This document shows, piece by piece, positions 35,901 to 43,046 of a DNA stretch of 46,918 nt; position 1 is the stretch's first letter, and each line of letters begins with the position of its first letter. The notes below the pieces were generated by a model, which saw nothing but the letters and a program-made list of their open reading frames with translations, made no database searches and was not told the DNA's origin. Both the position numbers and the translations under genes were made by a program. The stretch covers positions 1 through 46,918 of the forward strand of contig QKYL01000063.1 in NCBI GenBank assembly GCA_003255745.1, written 5' to 3'. Origin of the DNA: Paracoccus saliphilus (GTDB lineage: Bacteria > Pseudomonadota > Alphaproteobacteria > Rhodobacterales > Rhodobacteraceae).

Positions 35901-36340
35901 CCGAGATCCGGGAAGAAGGTCCGGGCTTCCTGACGCGCTGGTTGCGCGAGCGGCTGGCCTATGAACGTGCCCGCCGCCAGGCAGCACCGCAGGCCGAGGC
36001 CACCGGCTTTCACAACGCCGCCATCCACGCGGCCTTTTTGGGTGCCCTGCCGCGCTATCGGATGCGCCGGTGGGACGGGCCTGCGACGCTGTACCGGCCG
36101 CGGCTGGACCGGCGGTTCAAGGTTTCGAACGGCATGCATGTCAGTTCGGCCCGCGAATATGTCTACGAGGACAACCTCTGGTCGCCGTGGATGTCCAACC
36201 TGACCGTGGTCGAAGTGCCGGGTGATCACGATTCGATGGTGCTGGAACCGTGTGTGCGGGTTCTGGCAGATCGGATGCGGCGTGAACTTGCCGTATCGGA
36301 TCGTGCGCAGCAGGCCCCTTTGCAGCGAGCCGCGCGATGA
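29990..36340 (+). CDS. type I polyketide synthase, KS-AT-KR-DH-ACP-TE
   Basis: A 2116-residue single-module PKS. KS (about 8-430): Cys181 in 'TACSTSLVA', His317 in 'ECHGTGT', His356 in 'TNIGHTD'. AT (545-860): Ser630 in 'GHSMGEN'; the specificity loop reads AAHS (727-730), not the common HAFH or YASH. A linker/KR structural part (870-1150) follows, then KR: 'TVLITGGLGGIAL' near 1160 and Tyr1317 in 'QVDYVAANEY'. DH: His1399 in 'HRTRDGLALLP' and Asp1569 in 'LHPALMD'. ACP: Ser1774 in 'DLGGHSLIAV'. TE: Ser1924 in 'AGFSGGG' and His2080 in 'GDHDSM'. All active sites are present. KR before DH is unusual. The GTG at 29990 has a strong ribosome site. It would extend a starter by a malonate-type unit, reduce and dehydrate it to an enoyl chain, and release it. 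It overlaps the next gene by four bases. Confidence 0.93.
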   Translation: MTAAPAITRDIAIVGFGLDLPGAKDPEHYWANLRDGIESITRLTPEELRAAGESEARINHPDYVPVAARLEGFDQFDAEFFGLSPKDAAVMDPQHRKFLETCWHALEHAGHRPDSLGAVGIWAGCGMGTYFSVNICSNRDLVEETGMFLLRHTGNDKDFLATRVSHIFDLRGPSVSVQTACSTSLVAVHAACQALNAGDCDAALAGGVTIELPHGRGYVFKPNEILSPDGHCRAFDHRSEGTVFGSGAAVVLLRRLEDAIADGDHIWGVIRGTAINNDGSAKAGYLAPSVEGQAAAIAEAHLIAGVDASTIDYVECHGTGTRLGDPIEVAALTEAFALGQGGGRTGIGSVKTNIGHTDTAAGTAGLIKVALALHHREIPPSLGYEAPNPVIDFEGTPFHVVARRSPWPSHPGRPARAAVNSLGVGGTNAHAVLEAAPPRAPSEPSDWPVQPLVISGRSRAALDANAAALANWLRRNPDADLADVGFTLQQGRKLFDKRRVLVAATPAEAAELLDKGDTRRVFNHERPAAPPKLAFLFPGGGAQSIHMARGLYETEPVFRDWMDRGLAVLERLTGRDPRAVWLPEPTEAQTATEALNRPSVQLPLIMIVEYALAQLWISWGAAPQAVAGHSMGENTAACLAGVMSFEDCIALVELRGRLFDRIAPGGMLSVPLPADELMAEAGTGLDLAAENAPGLSVASGPAELIDALQAKLVARGIDCQRIAIDIAAHSRMLEPILPEFEAFLRGIRLSPPRIPILSNRTGTWMTDAQATDPRYWVDHLRHHVDFRGCIATLREDPARLFVEVGPGRAMSALAQANGAAPDRVVNTLRHPEQTIEDDAYFLMAFARLSAAGVPLDWSPIWGEGRRRVPLPGYVFQSRRYFIEPASGAAGATANDDAPLRLPDPMGWAWRPSWRLSAPDVELDLQGRPQGAQSRFLILADDGGLADRVGARLRQSGHEVIWLRPGDCFAQTAEDAFIVAPENGAADFELLVAALVAQNRLPQRIVSFWLVPDAAREGARAGFSPFHRHLEQGFNTVLHLIRALANEGTGQAVDLVAVTSGAARVGAERVQAPEKAMILGPLAVGMREFPWLTARSIDVPPAGDPATLTDRLVEDLMDPAPPARAAWRDGRRLARHLVPAPLPQPGDMPAFGPDRTVLITGGLGGIALTLARHISAQGAAVALLTRRPLPPETEWDAHIAADPGHRQSHQMTALRSLRASGARIAVSTADVTDADALARALDQLRGQLGPVTDLIHTAGMVDDAPILAKSSAEIEDVLAPKVHGTRNLALALADRPVQRTVLFSSTSTEIAATGQVDYVAANEYLNAVAAAGIPAFGQVVAVNWGIWADIGMAADALSGRRDDPAPEPVDQPLLAARLAGQGAVRFSGRLRASDWIIAEHRTRDGLALLPGTGTIELAAEALEALGRRAPWSLRDLTFMDPLTVEDGAEREFTVTLTQGEEDTGFRLEADFGAGPVPVAEGRITSAEHARPVLDLQRLRDRMRVDQAPTGYPLESAQEGQMAFGPRWRVLRATWLSPDPARREGLAELQLPDSALADLDQGFLLHPALMDIATGWAMTLIRGYDRAQLWVPLSYRALTMHAPLPPRIASHVRISHDSDGYASFDVTLTDPQGVVLVEVAGLTLRRLDAAPAVQLTARPTASRPVQRPGQDRLSHMVSQGIPPDQGGRLLDLALQAGLPQIAISSLDLPQLIAHETRSSRAREAGASTSFERPELDSDFVEPRTDLERSLAGFFRELLGVQQVGVEDGFFDLGGHSLIAVRLFGLIRKAYGLDLPLATLFEAPNVAALARLIEGRIGVRPDGQTAPAPAAAVPAETSGFTHLVPMSQGAAGGGTPLFIVAGMFGNVLNLRALAQRLSPDRPVWGLQARGLFGEAVPHETLADAAASCIKEIRQIQPTGPYMIAGFSGGGLTALEIARQLEEAGEVIARLVMLDTPIPMRPTLSRRDRLMIRMAEIREEGPGFLTRWLRERLAYERARRQAAPQAEATGFHNAAIHAAFLGALPRYRMRRWDGPATLYRPRLDRRFKVSNGMHVSSAREYVYEDNLWSPWMSNLTVVEVPGDHDSMVLEPCVRVLADRMRRELAVSDRAQQAPLQRAAR

Positions 36341-37323
36341 GCGGGGGTTCGGTGCATGTGATCATCCTCAACTGGCGCAGCGCGCAGATGTCGTTGCGGT
36401 CGGCCGAGGCAGCCGTCGCGGCGATGGAGGGGATCGAGGGCGTCATTTCGCTGGTTGATAATGACTCGGGCGATGGCAGCTTCGAGACCATGCGTAATGA
36501 GGCCCAGTCACGCGGGTGGACCGCCGGCGGCCGGCTGCGCGTGCTGCAGTCGGGCCATAACGGCGGGTTCGGCGCCGGCAACAATGCGGCGCTGCGGGCG
36601 CCCTTGTCAAAACCGGCGGATTTCGTGCTGATCGTCAATTCCGATGCCTTCCTGGAACCTGACGCGGTGCGGCGGATGCGCGATCACATGCAGGCCAATC
36701 CTGGCATCGGCCTGCTGGGCTGCCGTGTGGTCGGCGAGGACGGCGGCCACCACTGCACCTATTTCCAGTTCCCCGGCGTTGCCAGCGAACTTGAAGATGC
36801 AGCGCGGACCGGGCCAATCTCGCGCCTGCTGTCGCGGCATATCGTGAGCTTGCCGACGCCGGACGGCCCGGCGCGCGTGGGCTGGGTCGCGGGGGCCGCG
36901 TTGATGCTGCGCGTCGAGGTCCTGCAGCAGATCGGCGGCTTCGACGAAACCTTTTTCCTGTACTTCGAGGAAACGGATCTGTGCCTGCGTGCGGCGCGGG
37001 CAGGATGGCCCACGCATTACTTGCCTGATGCCCAGATCGTTCACATCGGCTCGGTCAGCACGGGCATGAAGGACTGGTCCCTGCCGCCCGATTACTGGTT
37101 CGCCTCGCGTGAGCATTACTATCGCCAGAATCACGGCCGCGGCTATGCCCTGCTGGCGGTTGCGGCGCATGTGGCGGGCTTGGCAGTTCGCCGGCTGCGC
37201 GCCCTTCGCCGCCCCGATCCCTCCTTTCCGCGGGGGCAGACGCGCGCCTTGCTGCGCCATGCTCTGTCACCCACCCGACCCCGACAGATCTACCGACCGG
37301 AGAATCCCCGTGAACCAGCTTGA
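36337..37323 (+). CDS. glycosyltransferase family 2 (rhamnosyltransferase-like)
   Basis: A 328-residue GT2 enzyme of the WbbL-like group: 'VHVIILNWRSAQMSLRSAEA', 'VISLVDNDSGDGS', 'SGHNGGFGAGNNAAL', metal site 'VLIVNSDAFLEPDAV', 'GWVAGAALMLRVEVLQQIGGFDETFFLYFEETDLCLRA' and 'HIGSVST'. These blocks are typical of rhamnosyl- and related sugar transferases of cell-surface glycans. The ATG overlaps the PKS stop (ATGA), and its last 14 bases overlap the NRPS start, so PKS, glycosyltransferase and NRPS are translated from one message. This is the strongest sequence evidence that the assembly line and the glycan belong to one pathway. The acceptor could be a sugar or the polyketide/peptide product. 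Confidence 0.9.
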   Translation: MSGGSVHVIILNWRSAQMSLRSAEAAVAAMEGIEGVISLVDNDSGDGSFETMRNEAQSRGWTAGGRLRVLQSGHNGGFGAGNNAALRAPLSKPADFVLIVNSDAFLEPDAVRRMRDHMQANPGIGLLGCRVVGEDGGHHCTYFQFPGVASELEDAARTGPISRLLSRHIVSLPTPDGPARVGWVAGAALMLRVEVLQQIGGFDETFFLYFEETDLCLRAARAGWPTHYLPDAQIVHIGSVSTGMKDWSLPPDYWFASREHYYRQNHGRGYALLAVAAHVAGLAVRRLRALRRPDPSFPRGQTRALLRHALSPTRPRQIYRPENPREPA

Positions 37324-40300
37324 ATTTGCTCTGATCGGCAATGCCTCTCTTGCGCTGGAGGCGGCGCGCATCCTGACCGGTCGCGGTCATGTGCTGCGGT
37401 CTTTCACGGTCGAGGATCCGGGCCTGGCCGACGCGGCGCGTGCCCAAGGGCTTCCGGTGGGGCCTGTGGTTGCCTGCGACTATCTGCTCAGCGTGGCCAA
37501 CCTGTCGGTGATCCCCGACAAGGTTCTGGCGCTGGCGCGGCGGGGGGCGGTGAACTTTCACGACGGCCCGCTGCCCGAACGTGCGGGCCTGAATGCGCCT
37601 GTCTGGGCTTTGCTGGACGGCGACACGGACCATGCCATCACATGGCACCGCATCGGCGGCGGCGTGGACGAGGGGCCGGTGCTGCTGCGCGTTCCGGTTG
37701 AGGTGGCGCCCGACGACACGGCGCTGACCTTGAACGCACGTTGCTGGGAGGCGGCGCTGCAAAGCCTGCCTGAACTGATCGACATGCTGGAGCGGGGCGA
37801 GGATCAGGGCCAGCCGCAGCCCCAAGCCCCGCTGCGGCGGCACATGCGCATCGACCGCCCTGCCGGCGGCGGTGTTCTTGATTTCTCTCGTGATGCCGCG
37901 GGCCAGGTGCGGCTTGTCCGGGCGCTGGATCACGGTCCTTACTGGAACCCGATGCTGCGCCCGAGGGTGCAATTGCCGGACGGCCCGATGCTGGTGGGTG
38001 GCGCCAGCATTGCGGTCCGGCCCGAGGGTGCGGCGGCGGCTGTTCCGGGGGAGGTTCTGGAGGCACGCCCGGACGACCTGCTGGTGGCGACCGCCGAGGG
38101 TGGTGCGCTGGCCTTGTTCGACCTGACGGGCATGGACGGTCAGGTCCGGCCCCATCGCCTGTCCAAGGGCGACCGGCTGCCCATAGGTCCGGCGCCGACC
38201 GAACTGGACGACGCCCTGCGCGCCGCAGCGCGGGACGAGCCCTTCTGGCGCCGCCGCATGGCCCGTCTGGCGCCGGTCGTCCTGCCCGAGGCCGTGGCGA
38301 CCGATGCCGTACCCGACTGGCAGGAGGCGCGGCTGGTGCTGCCGCAGGCGCTTGGCGCCGGCCGGGTGCTGGCTGCGGTGGTCGGGGCCTTGGCGCGCAT
38401 GACCGGTTCGACCTCGTTCGACATCGGGCTCTGCCCGTCTCTGCCCGCGAAGGTGCGCGGACATATGCTGGGCTTCCGCCCGCTTGCCGTCGAGACCGAG
38501 GACGAGACACTGGCCTCGATCGCTGCGACGCTGGAGCGCGACCTTTCGGATCTTGAGCGCCGTGGGCCGGTCCAAGCCGACCTGATCGCCCGTGCCCCTG
38601 AACTGGGACGACCGGGCACTCCGGGGCTTGTGCTGGCCCGGTCCCCGGCGGACGCACCCAAAGGCGCGGCCATCTGCCTGGCACTGGCCGACACGCCGCA
38701 GCCCGAGGTGCAGGTCTGGTGGGACCAGGCCCGACTGCCCCATGCAGCCTGGCGCGCGCTGGCCGACGTGGCCGAGGCATTGGCGGCCGCCGATCCATTG
38801 CTGCCGCTGGACCGTGCGCCGACCCTGCGCCCCGGCCAGGCGCCGAGAATAGCCTGCAATGACGCCACAATCGGTGCAGATGCGCCCGCGACGATTCAGC
38901 AGGCATTTGCCGCGCAGGTGGCCCGGAACCCGCAGGGCGATGCCCTGATCTTCCGCGACGAAAAGCTCAGCTATGCCGAGTTGGACCAGCGCGCCACGCG
39001 GCTTGCGCGGCAGTTGGCGGCTCTGGGCGTCGGTCCGGGCGTCCCGGTGGGCCTGTTCGCGCCGCGCGGGCTGGGGCTTGTCGTGGGGGCGCTGGCCATC
39101 CTCAAGGCCGGGGGCGCCTATGTGCCGCTGGACCCCGAATACCCGGCCGAGCGTCTGTCCCATTACATCGCCGACAGCGGCGCGCCGGTCGTGCTGGCCG
39201 ATCCCGCGATCATCACGCGCCTGCCGTCGCATGCCGCACGCGTGCTGACGCTTGATGCCGCAGGTCCCGAGGCCGATCCGCGTCCCGCGCAAGGCAGCGA
39301 TCTGGCCTACCTGATCTACACATCGGGTTCGACCGGAACGCCCAAGGGCGTCATGGTCGAGCATCGCAATGTCATCAACTTCTTTCACGGTATGGACAGT
39401 TCCATCGGCGCGGATGAGGCCGGGACGTGGCTGGCGGTCACCAGCCTGTCCTTTGACATTTCGGTGCTTGAGATCTTCTGGACCCTGACGCGCGGCTGGC
39501 GCGTGGTCATCTCGGGCGATCTGCTGGGCGTGGCCGCCGAGGCCGGCACCGGGACACGGCGCGGCACTCAGATGTCGCTGTATTACTGGGGCAACGACGA
39601 CGGAACCGGACCCCGCAAATACGAACTGCTGCTGGAGGGGGCCCGCTTTGCCGACCGCAACGGATTTGTTGCGGTTTGGACGCCCGAGCGGCATTTTCAT
39701 GCTTTCGGCGGACCTTATCCCAACCCTTCGGTCACGGGCGCCGCGGTGGCTGCGGTCACCGGCAATATCGGCGTGCGCGCAGGATCCTGTGTCGCACCAC
39801 TGCATCATACCGCCCGCATTGCCGAGGAATGGGCAGTCATCGACAACCTGACGAACGGGCGGGCGGGCATCGCCATTGCCTCGGGCTGGCAGCCCGACGA
39901 TTTCATCCTTCAGCCGCAGAACACACCGCCCGCCAACAAGCCTGCGATGCTGCGGTGCATCGACGACCTGCGCCGGCTGTGGCGCGGTGAAGCGGTGGAA
40001 TTTCCGCGCGCAGACGGCACCCCCTTTGCGGTCGTGACCCAACCCCGGCCGGTCTCGGCCGAATTGCCGATCTGGGTGACGACGGCGGGCAATCCCGAAA
40101 CCTGGCGCGAAGCCGGCCGGATCGGTGCCAACGTGCTGACCCATCTTCTGGGGCAAAGCATCGACGACATTGCGGCGCGCATTACCGAATACCACGCCGC
40201 GCTGCGCGAGGCGGGACATGATCCGGCCAAGTTCACCGTGACGCTGATGCTGCACAGTTTCCTGGCCGACACGCGCGAGGCGTCAATGGAGGTGGCGCGC

Positions 40301-41944
40301 GAGCCGATGAAGGATTACCTGCGCGCCGCCGCCGCACTGGTCAAGCAATATGCCTGGGCCTTCCCGGCCTTCAAGAAGCCCGCCGGGGTCAGCAACCCCA
40401 TGGCCATCGACCTGTCGACCCTGTCCGAGGACGAAATGGAAGGCATCCTGGAATTCGCCTTCCTGCGCTATTTCAACGACAGTGGCCTATTCGGCACAGT
40501 GGACGAGGCCGAGGCGCGGATCGCGGCGCTGCGCCAGATTGGCGTGACCGAGATCGCCTGCCTGATCGACTATGGCATCCCGCCTTCGCAGGTTCTGGAC
40601 AGCCTGTCGCATCTGGCAGTGCTGCATGACCGGGTGAACCCGATGGTCGCCGAGGATGCCGACTATGGCATCGCCGCCCAAATCCGCCGTCATGGGGTCA
40701 CGCATCTTCAGGCGACACCTTCGATGGCACGGTTGCTGCTTGAGGACGGCGCCTCGCGCGAGGCCATGTCCCAGCTGAAACTGATCGCGCTTGGCGGCGA
40801 GGCGCTGAGCCCCGGCCTGCTGGCCGATCTGCGCGCAGCAAGTGGGGCGCGCATCCTGAACATGTACGGGCCGACCGAGACCACCATCTGGTCGGCGGTT
40901 GCGGATCTTGGCACACAATCGGACGAGGTCTGGCTGGGTGAGCCTATCGCCGCCACCAGCCTGCATCTGCGCGATCCCGCGGGGCAACCGGTTGCGGATG
41001 GCGTGGCGGGCGAGCTGTGGATCGGCGGTGCCGGGGTCACGCGCGGCTATTGGAACCGCCAGGCGCAGACCGATGCGGCATTCCCGCAGACGCCCCAAGG
41101 GCGGCTTTATCGCACTGGCGACCTTTGCCGCCGCGACAGCAGGGGGCGGTTGCGGTTCCTGGGGCGCGTCGACCAGCAGGTAAAGCTGCGCGGCTATCGG
41201 ATCGAACTGGGAGAGATTGAGACCCGGTTGGCCCGGCTGGCGGGCGTCCGCGAAGTCGCGGTCGTCGCGCAGAGCATTGATGAGGGCGAACGTCAACTGG
41301 TCGGCTATGTTACCGGTGATGCCACGTTGGACCCGGCGGTGCTGCGCCAGGCGCTTTCGCGTGATCTGCCCGACTTCATGGTGCCGCTCCAGATCCATGT
41401 CCTGCCAGAAATGCCGCTGACGCCGAACCGCAAGATCGACCGCAAAGCCCTGTCCGCGGCCGGGGCCACGCCCTTGTCGCGTCCGGCCGTTGCCCAAGCC
41501 GTGCCGGCGTCCGCCCCCCGCGCCAGCATGCCCGCACCGGCGGCCGAACCGGTCATGGCCGCTTCGGGCAGCGCCGATCTGGAAGCCCGCATCGGTCGCG
41601 TGATGGCGACGATCCTGGGCCTGCCAGAGGTTCAGCCGGGTGACAACTTCTTCCAGTTGGGCGGCCATTCGCTGCTTGCGGTGCAGTTGCACCGGACGAT
41701 CCGGGACGAACTGGGCATCACCCGCAGCTCAATTACCGACATCTTTCGGTTCCCGGTGCTGCGGGATCTGGCATCGCATCTGGATCGGTCGCCGGAGAAA
41801 GCGGCTGCGGCACAGGCCCGTCCCGTCGCAGCACCCGTTGCAGCTGCGACGGCCGAACCCCCGGCGCCGGCTGCGGCCAGCGACCTGATGGCGGCGCGAC
41901 GGGCGCTGCGGGCCAAGATAAGATCGGGCGGGAAAGACGGCTAA
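37310..41944 (+). CDS. NRPS: formyltransferase - partial C - A with embedded luciferase-like monooxygenase - PCP
   Basis: A 1544-residue protein. Residues 1-290 are a methionyl-tRNA-formyltransferase-like domain (catalytic Asn82, His84, Asp120 in 'NFHDGPLPERAG' and 'GVDEGPVL') with its C-terminal subdomain. Residues 300-510 match only the C-terminal half of a condensation domain ('EPFWRRRMARL'); HHxxxDG is absent. The adenylation domain begins near 525 with A3 'YTSGSTGTPKG' (670-680) and A4 'SFDISVLEIF'. A flavin luciferase-like monooxygenase of the MupA/Atu3671 type occupies about 755-1100. The A domain resumes with 'LQATPSMARLL', A5 'NMYGPTETTIW' (1184-1194), A8 'LRGYRIELGEIE' and A10 near 1375. 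PCP Ser1454 in 'FFQLGGHSLLAV'. The specificity residues read close to the glycine code. There is no TE. Start GTG 37310, GGAG seven bases upstream. Confidence 0.92.
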   Translation: MNQLEFALIGNASLALEAARILTGRGHVLRSFTVEDPGLADAARAQGLPVGPVVACDYLLSVANLSVIPDKVLALARRGAVNFHDGPLPERAGLNAPVWALLDGDTDHAITWHRIGGGVDEGPVLLRVPVEVAPDDTALTLNARCWEAALQSLPELIDMLERGEDQGQPQPQAPLRRHMRIDRPAGGGVLDFSRDAAGQVRLVRALDHGPYWNPMLRPRVQLPDGPMLVGGASIAVRPEGAAAAVPGEVLEARPDDLLVATAEGGALALFDLTGMDGQVRPHRLSKGDRLPIGPAPTELDDALRAAARDEPFWRRRMARLAPVVLPEAVATDAVPDWQEARLVLPQALGAGRVLAAVVGALARMTGSTSFDIGLCPSLPAKVRGHMLGFRPLAVETEDETLASIAATLERDLSDLERRGPVQADLIARAPELGRPGTPGLVLARSPADAPKGAAICLALADTPQPEVQVWWDQARLPHAAWRALADVAEALAAADPLLPLDRAPTLRPGQAPRIACNDATIGADAPATIQQAFAAQVARNPQGDALIFRDEKLSYAELDQRATRLARQLAALGVGPGVPVGLFAPRGLGLVVGALAILKAGGAYVPLDPEYPAERLSHYIADSGAPVVLADPAIITRLPSHAARVLTLDAAGPEADPRPAQGSDLAYLIYTSGSTGTPKGVMVEHRNVINFFHGMDSSIGADEAGTWLAVTSLSFDISVLEIFWTLTRGWRVVISGDLLGVAAEAGTGTRRGTQMSLYYWGNDDGTGPRKYELLLEGARFADRNGFVAVWTPERHFHAFGGPYPNPSVTGAAVAAVTGNIGVRAGSCVAPLHHTARIAEEWAVIDNLTNGRAGIAIASGWQPDDFILQPQNTPPANKPAMLRCIDDLRRLWRGEAVEFPRADGTPFAVVTQPRPVSAELPIWVTTAGNPETWREAGRIGANVLTHLLGQSIDDIAARITEYHAALREAGHDPAKFTVTLMLHSFLADTREASMEVAREPMKDYLRAAAALVKQYAWAFPAFKKPAGVSNPMAIDLSTLSEDEMEGILEFAFLRYFNDSGLFGTVDEAEARIAALRQIGVTEIACLIDYGIPPSQVLDSLSHLAVLHDRVNPMVAEDADYGIAAQIRRHGVTHLQATPSMARLLLEDGASREAMSQLKLIALGGEALSPGLLADLRAASGARILNMYGPTETTIWSAVADLGTQSDEVWLGEPIAATSLHLRDPAGQPVADGVAGELWIGGAGVTRGYWNRQAQTDAAFPQTPQGRLYRTGDLCRRDSRGRLRFLGRVDQQVKLRGYRIELGEIETRLARLAGVREVAVVAQSIDEGERQLVGYVTGDATLDPAVLRQALSRDLPDFMVPLQIHVLPEMPLTPNRKIDRKALSAAGATPLSRPAVAQAVPASAPRASMPAPAAEPVMAASGSADLEARIGRVMATILGLPEVQPGDNFFQLGGHSLLAVQLHRTIRDELGITRSSITDIFRFPVLRDLASHLDRSPEKAAAAQARPVAAPVAAATAEPPAPAAASDLMAARRALRAKIRSGGKDG

Positions 41945-41964
41945 GATACCTGCCGGTGCGTGAT

Positions 41965-41984
41965 CCGGCCCCTGCGGGGGCCGG
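41965..41984. terminator. GC-rich hairpin between convergent NRPS and GT2 genes
   Basis: Arms ccggcccc (41965-41972) and ggggccgg (41977-41984) form a perfect eight-base stem with loop tgcg, 20 bases after the NRPS stop and 15 before the end of the convergent GT2 gene. It probably ends transcription in both directions, though the T-run is absent. Confidence 0.65.
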
Positions 41985-41998
41985 TCATGCCAGCAGGT

Positions 41999-42994
41999 TC
42001 ACTTGTATTCGATCAAGGTCCCGCGCCGACCGCCCAACTGGTTGACGTAGAAGCTGATCGCGCCCGTCGCCTCGGGGAACTTGCCCAGCACGGAAAACAG
42101 GGCGGGCATTGTGCCCATGCGCAGTGTAAGGCGCAGGAACTGTGCGGGATAGACCAGCAGCAAAAGGAGCAGCAGGGGGTGAAGAATGATCGCGCCCAGC
42201 CAGGCTGCCGCAGGCAGGACAAGGCCCCAGGCCAGCGCGCGGCGGGTTTCCGCACGCCAATGCCGCTCTGGCGGCGCACCGTGCAGGGCCGCGCCTTCGG
42301 CGAATGCGTATCCGGCCCGCCTGCTGCGCCGCCACCACTGACCAAAATGCAGCATGTCCGCATCATGCAGGGTCATTTCGACCGGCAATCGCCTGACGCG
42401 CCAGCCGGCCCTGCGCAGACGCACGCACATCTCGGGCTCCTCGCCTGCGATCAGCGTTTCACGAAATCCGCCGATGCCCGCAATGGCCGCGTGGCGGATC
42501 AGCATGTCGCCACCCACGGCTCGCGCGTCGCCGACCGGGGTGTCCCATTCCGCATCGCACAGCCGGTTGTAGATCGAGCGGTCGGGGTACATCTCGCGCC
42601 GCCGCCCCGCCACGACGCCCAGTTCTGGATCGTCGCGCAGCGCGGCCAGCGCCGCCGGCAGCCATTCGGGCTGCAGCACGCAATCGCCATCCAGGAACTG
42701 CACGAACTCGGGCGGATCACCGGCAAGCGCGGCAAGACCCGCGTTGCGCGCACGCGCGGCAGTGAAGGGCAGGGACATGTCCAGCGACAGGACGATCGCG
42801 CCAAGGCCACGGGCAAAGTCCGGACTGCCGTCGGTCGAACCGGAATCAACATAGACGATGCGGCCAACCTGAGCGGACAATGCAGAAAGACAGGCTTTCA
42901 GCCGCTCTCCCTCATTGCGGCCGATCACAACTGCGGCCACGATATTGTTTGGACGGAATGTGATGGAAGTTGCGGACAATCTGATCTGCTTCAT
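41999..42994 (-). CDS. glycosyltransferase family 2, membrane-anchored
   Basis: A 331-residue GT2 enzyme. 'VAAVVIGRNEGERLKACLSAL' opens the GT-A fold, followed by 'IVYVDSGSTDGSPDFAR', metal site 'VQFLDGDCVLQPEW', and 'GGDMLIRHAAIAGIGGFRETLIAGEEPEMCVRLRRAGW' with the ED acceptor block. Two hydrophobic helices near residues 250-300 ('AWGLVLPAAAWLGAIILHPLLLLLLLVYPAQFL') anchor it to the inner membrane. It probably extends the lipid-linked repeat unit. The ATG at 42994 is chosen; a GTG at 43003 would add three residues and neither has a clear ribosome site. It is convergent with the NRPS and divergent from the chain-length genes. Confidence 0.88.
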   Translation of the reverse strand: MKQIRLSATSITFRPNNIVAAVVIGRNEGERLKACLSALSAQVGRIVYVDSGSTDGSPDFARGLGAIVLSLDMSLPFTAARARNAGLAALAGDPPEFVQFLDGDCVLQPEWLPAALAALRDDPELGVVAGRRREMYPDRSIYNRLCDAEWDTPVGDARAVGGDMLIRHAAIAGIGGFRETLIAGEEPEMCVRLRRAGWRVRRLPVEMTLHDADMLHFGQWWRRSRRAGYAFAEGAALHGAPPERHWRAETRRALAWGLVLPAAAWLGAIILHPLLLLLLLVYPAQFLRLTLRMGTMPALFSVLGKFPEATGAISFYVNQLGGRRGTLIEYK

Positions 42995-43046
42995 GCATTG
43001 CACAGCGTGATATGATACGAAAGATCGACGGGACGGAAGAAAGAAA

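Noticed and set aside
29990..36340. Enediyne-type PKS
   Set aside because: The KR-DH order is shared, but the ACP lies after DH, a TE follows, and no PPTase domain is fused.
37055..40255. 1066-residue open frame antisense to the NRPS
   Set aside because: It is a shadow of the GC-rich NRPS reading frame; composition is Arg/Gln/His-rich with no domain, and the plus strand carries complete NRPS motifs.
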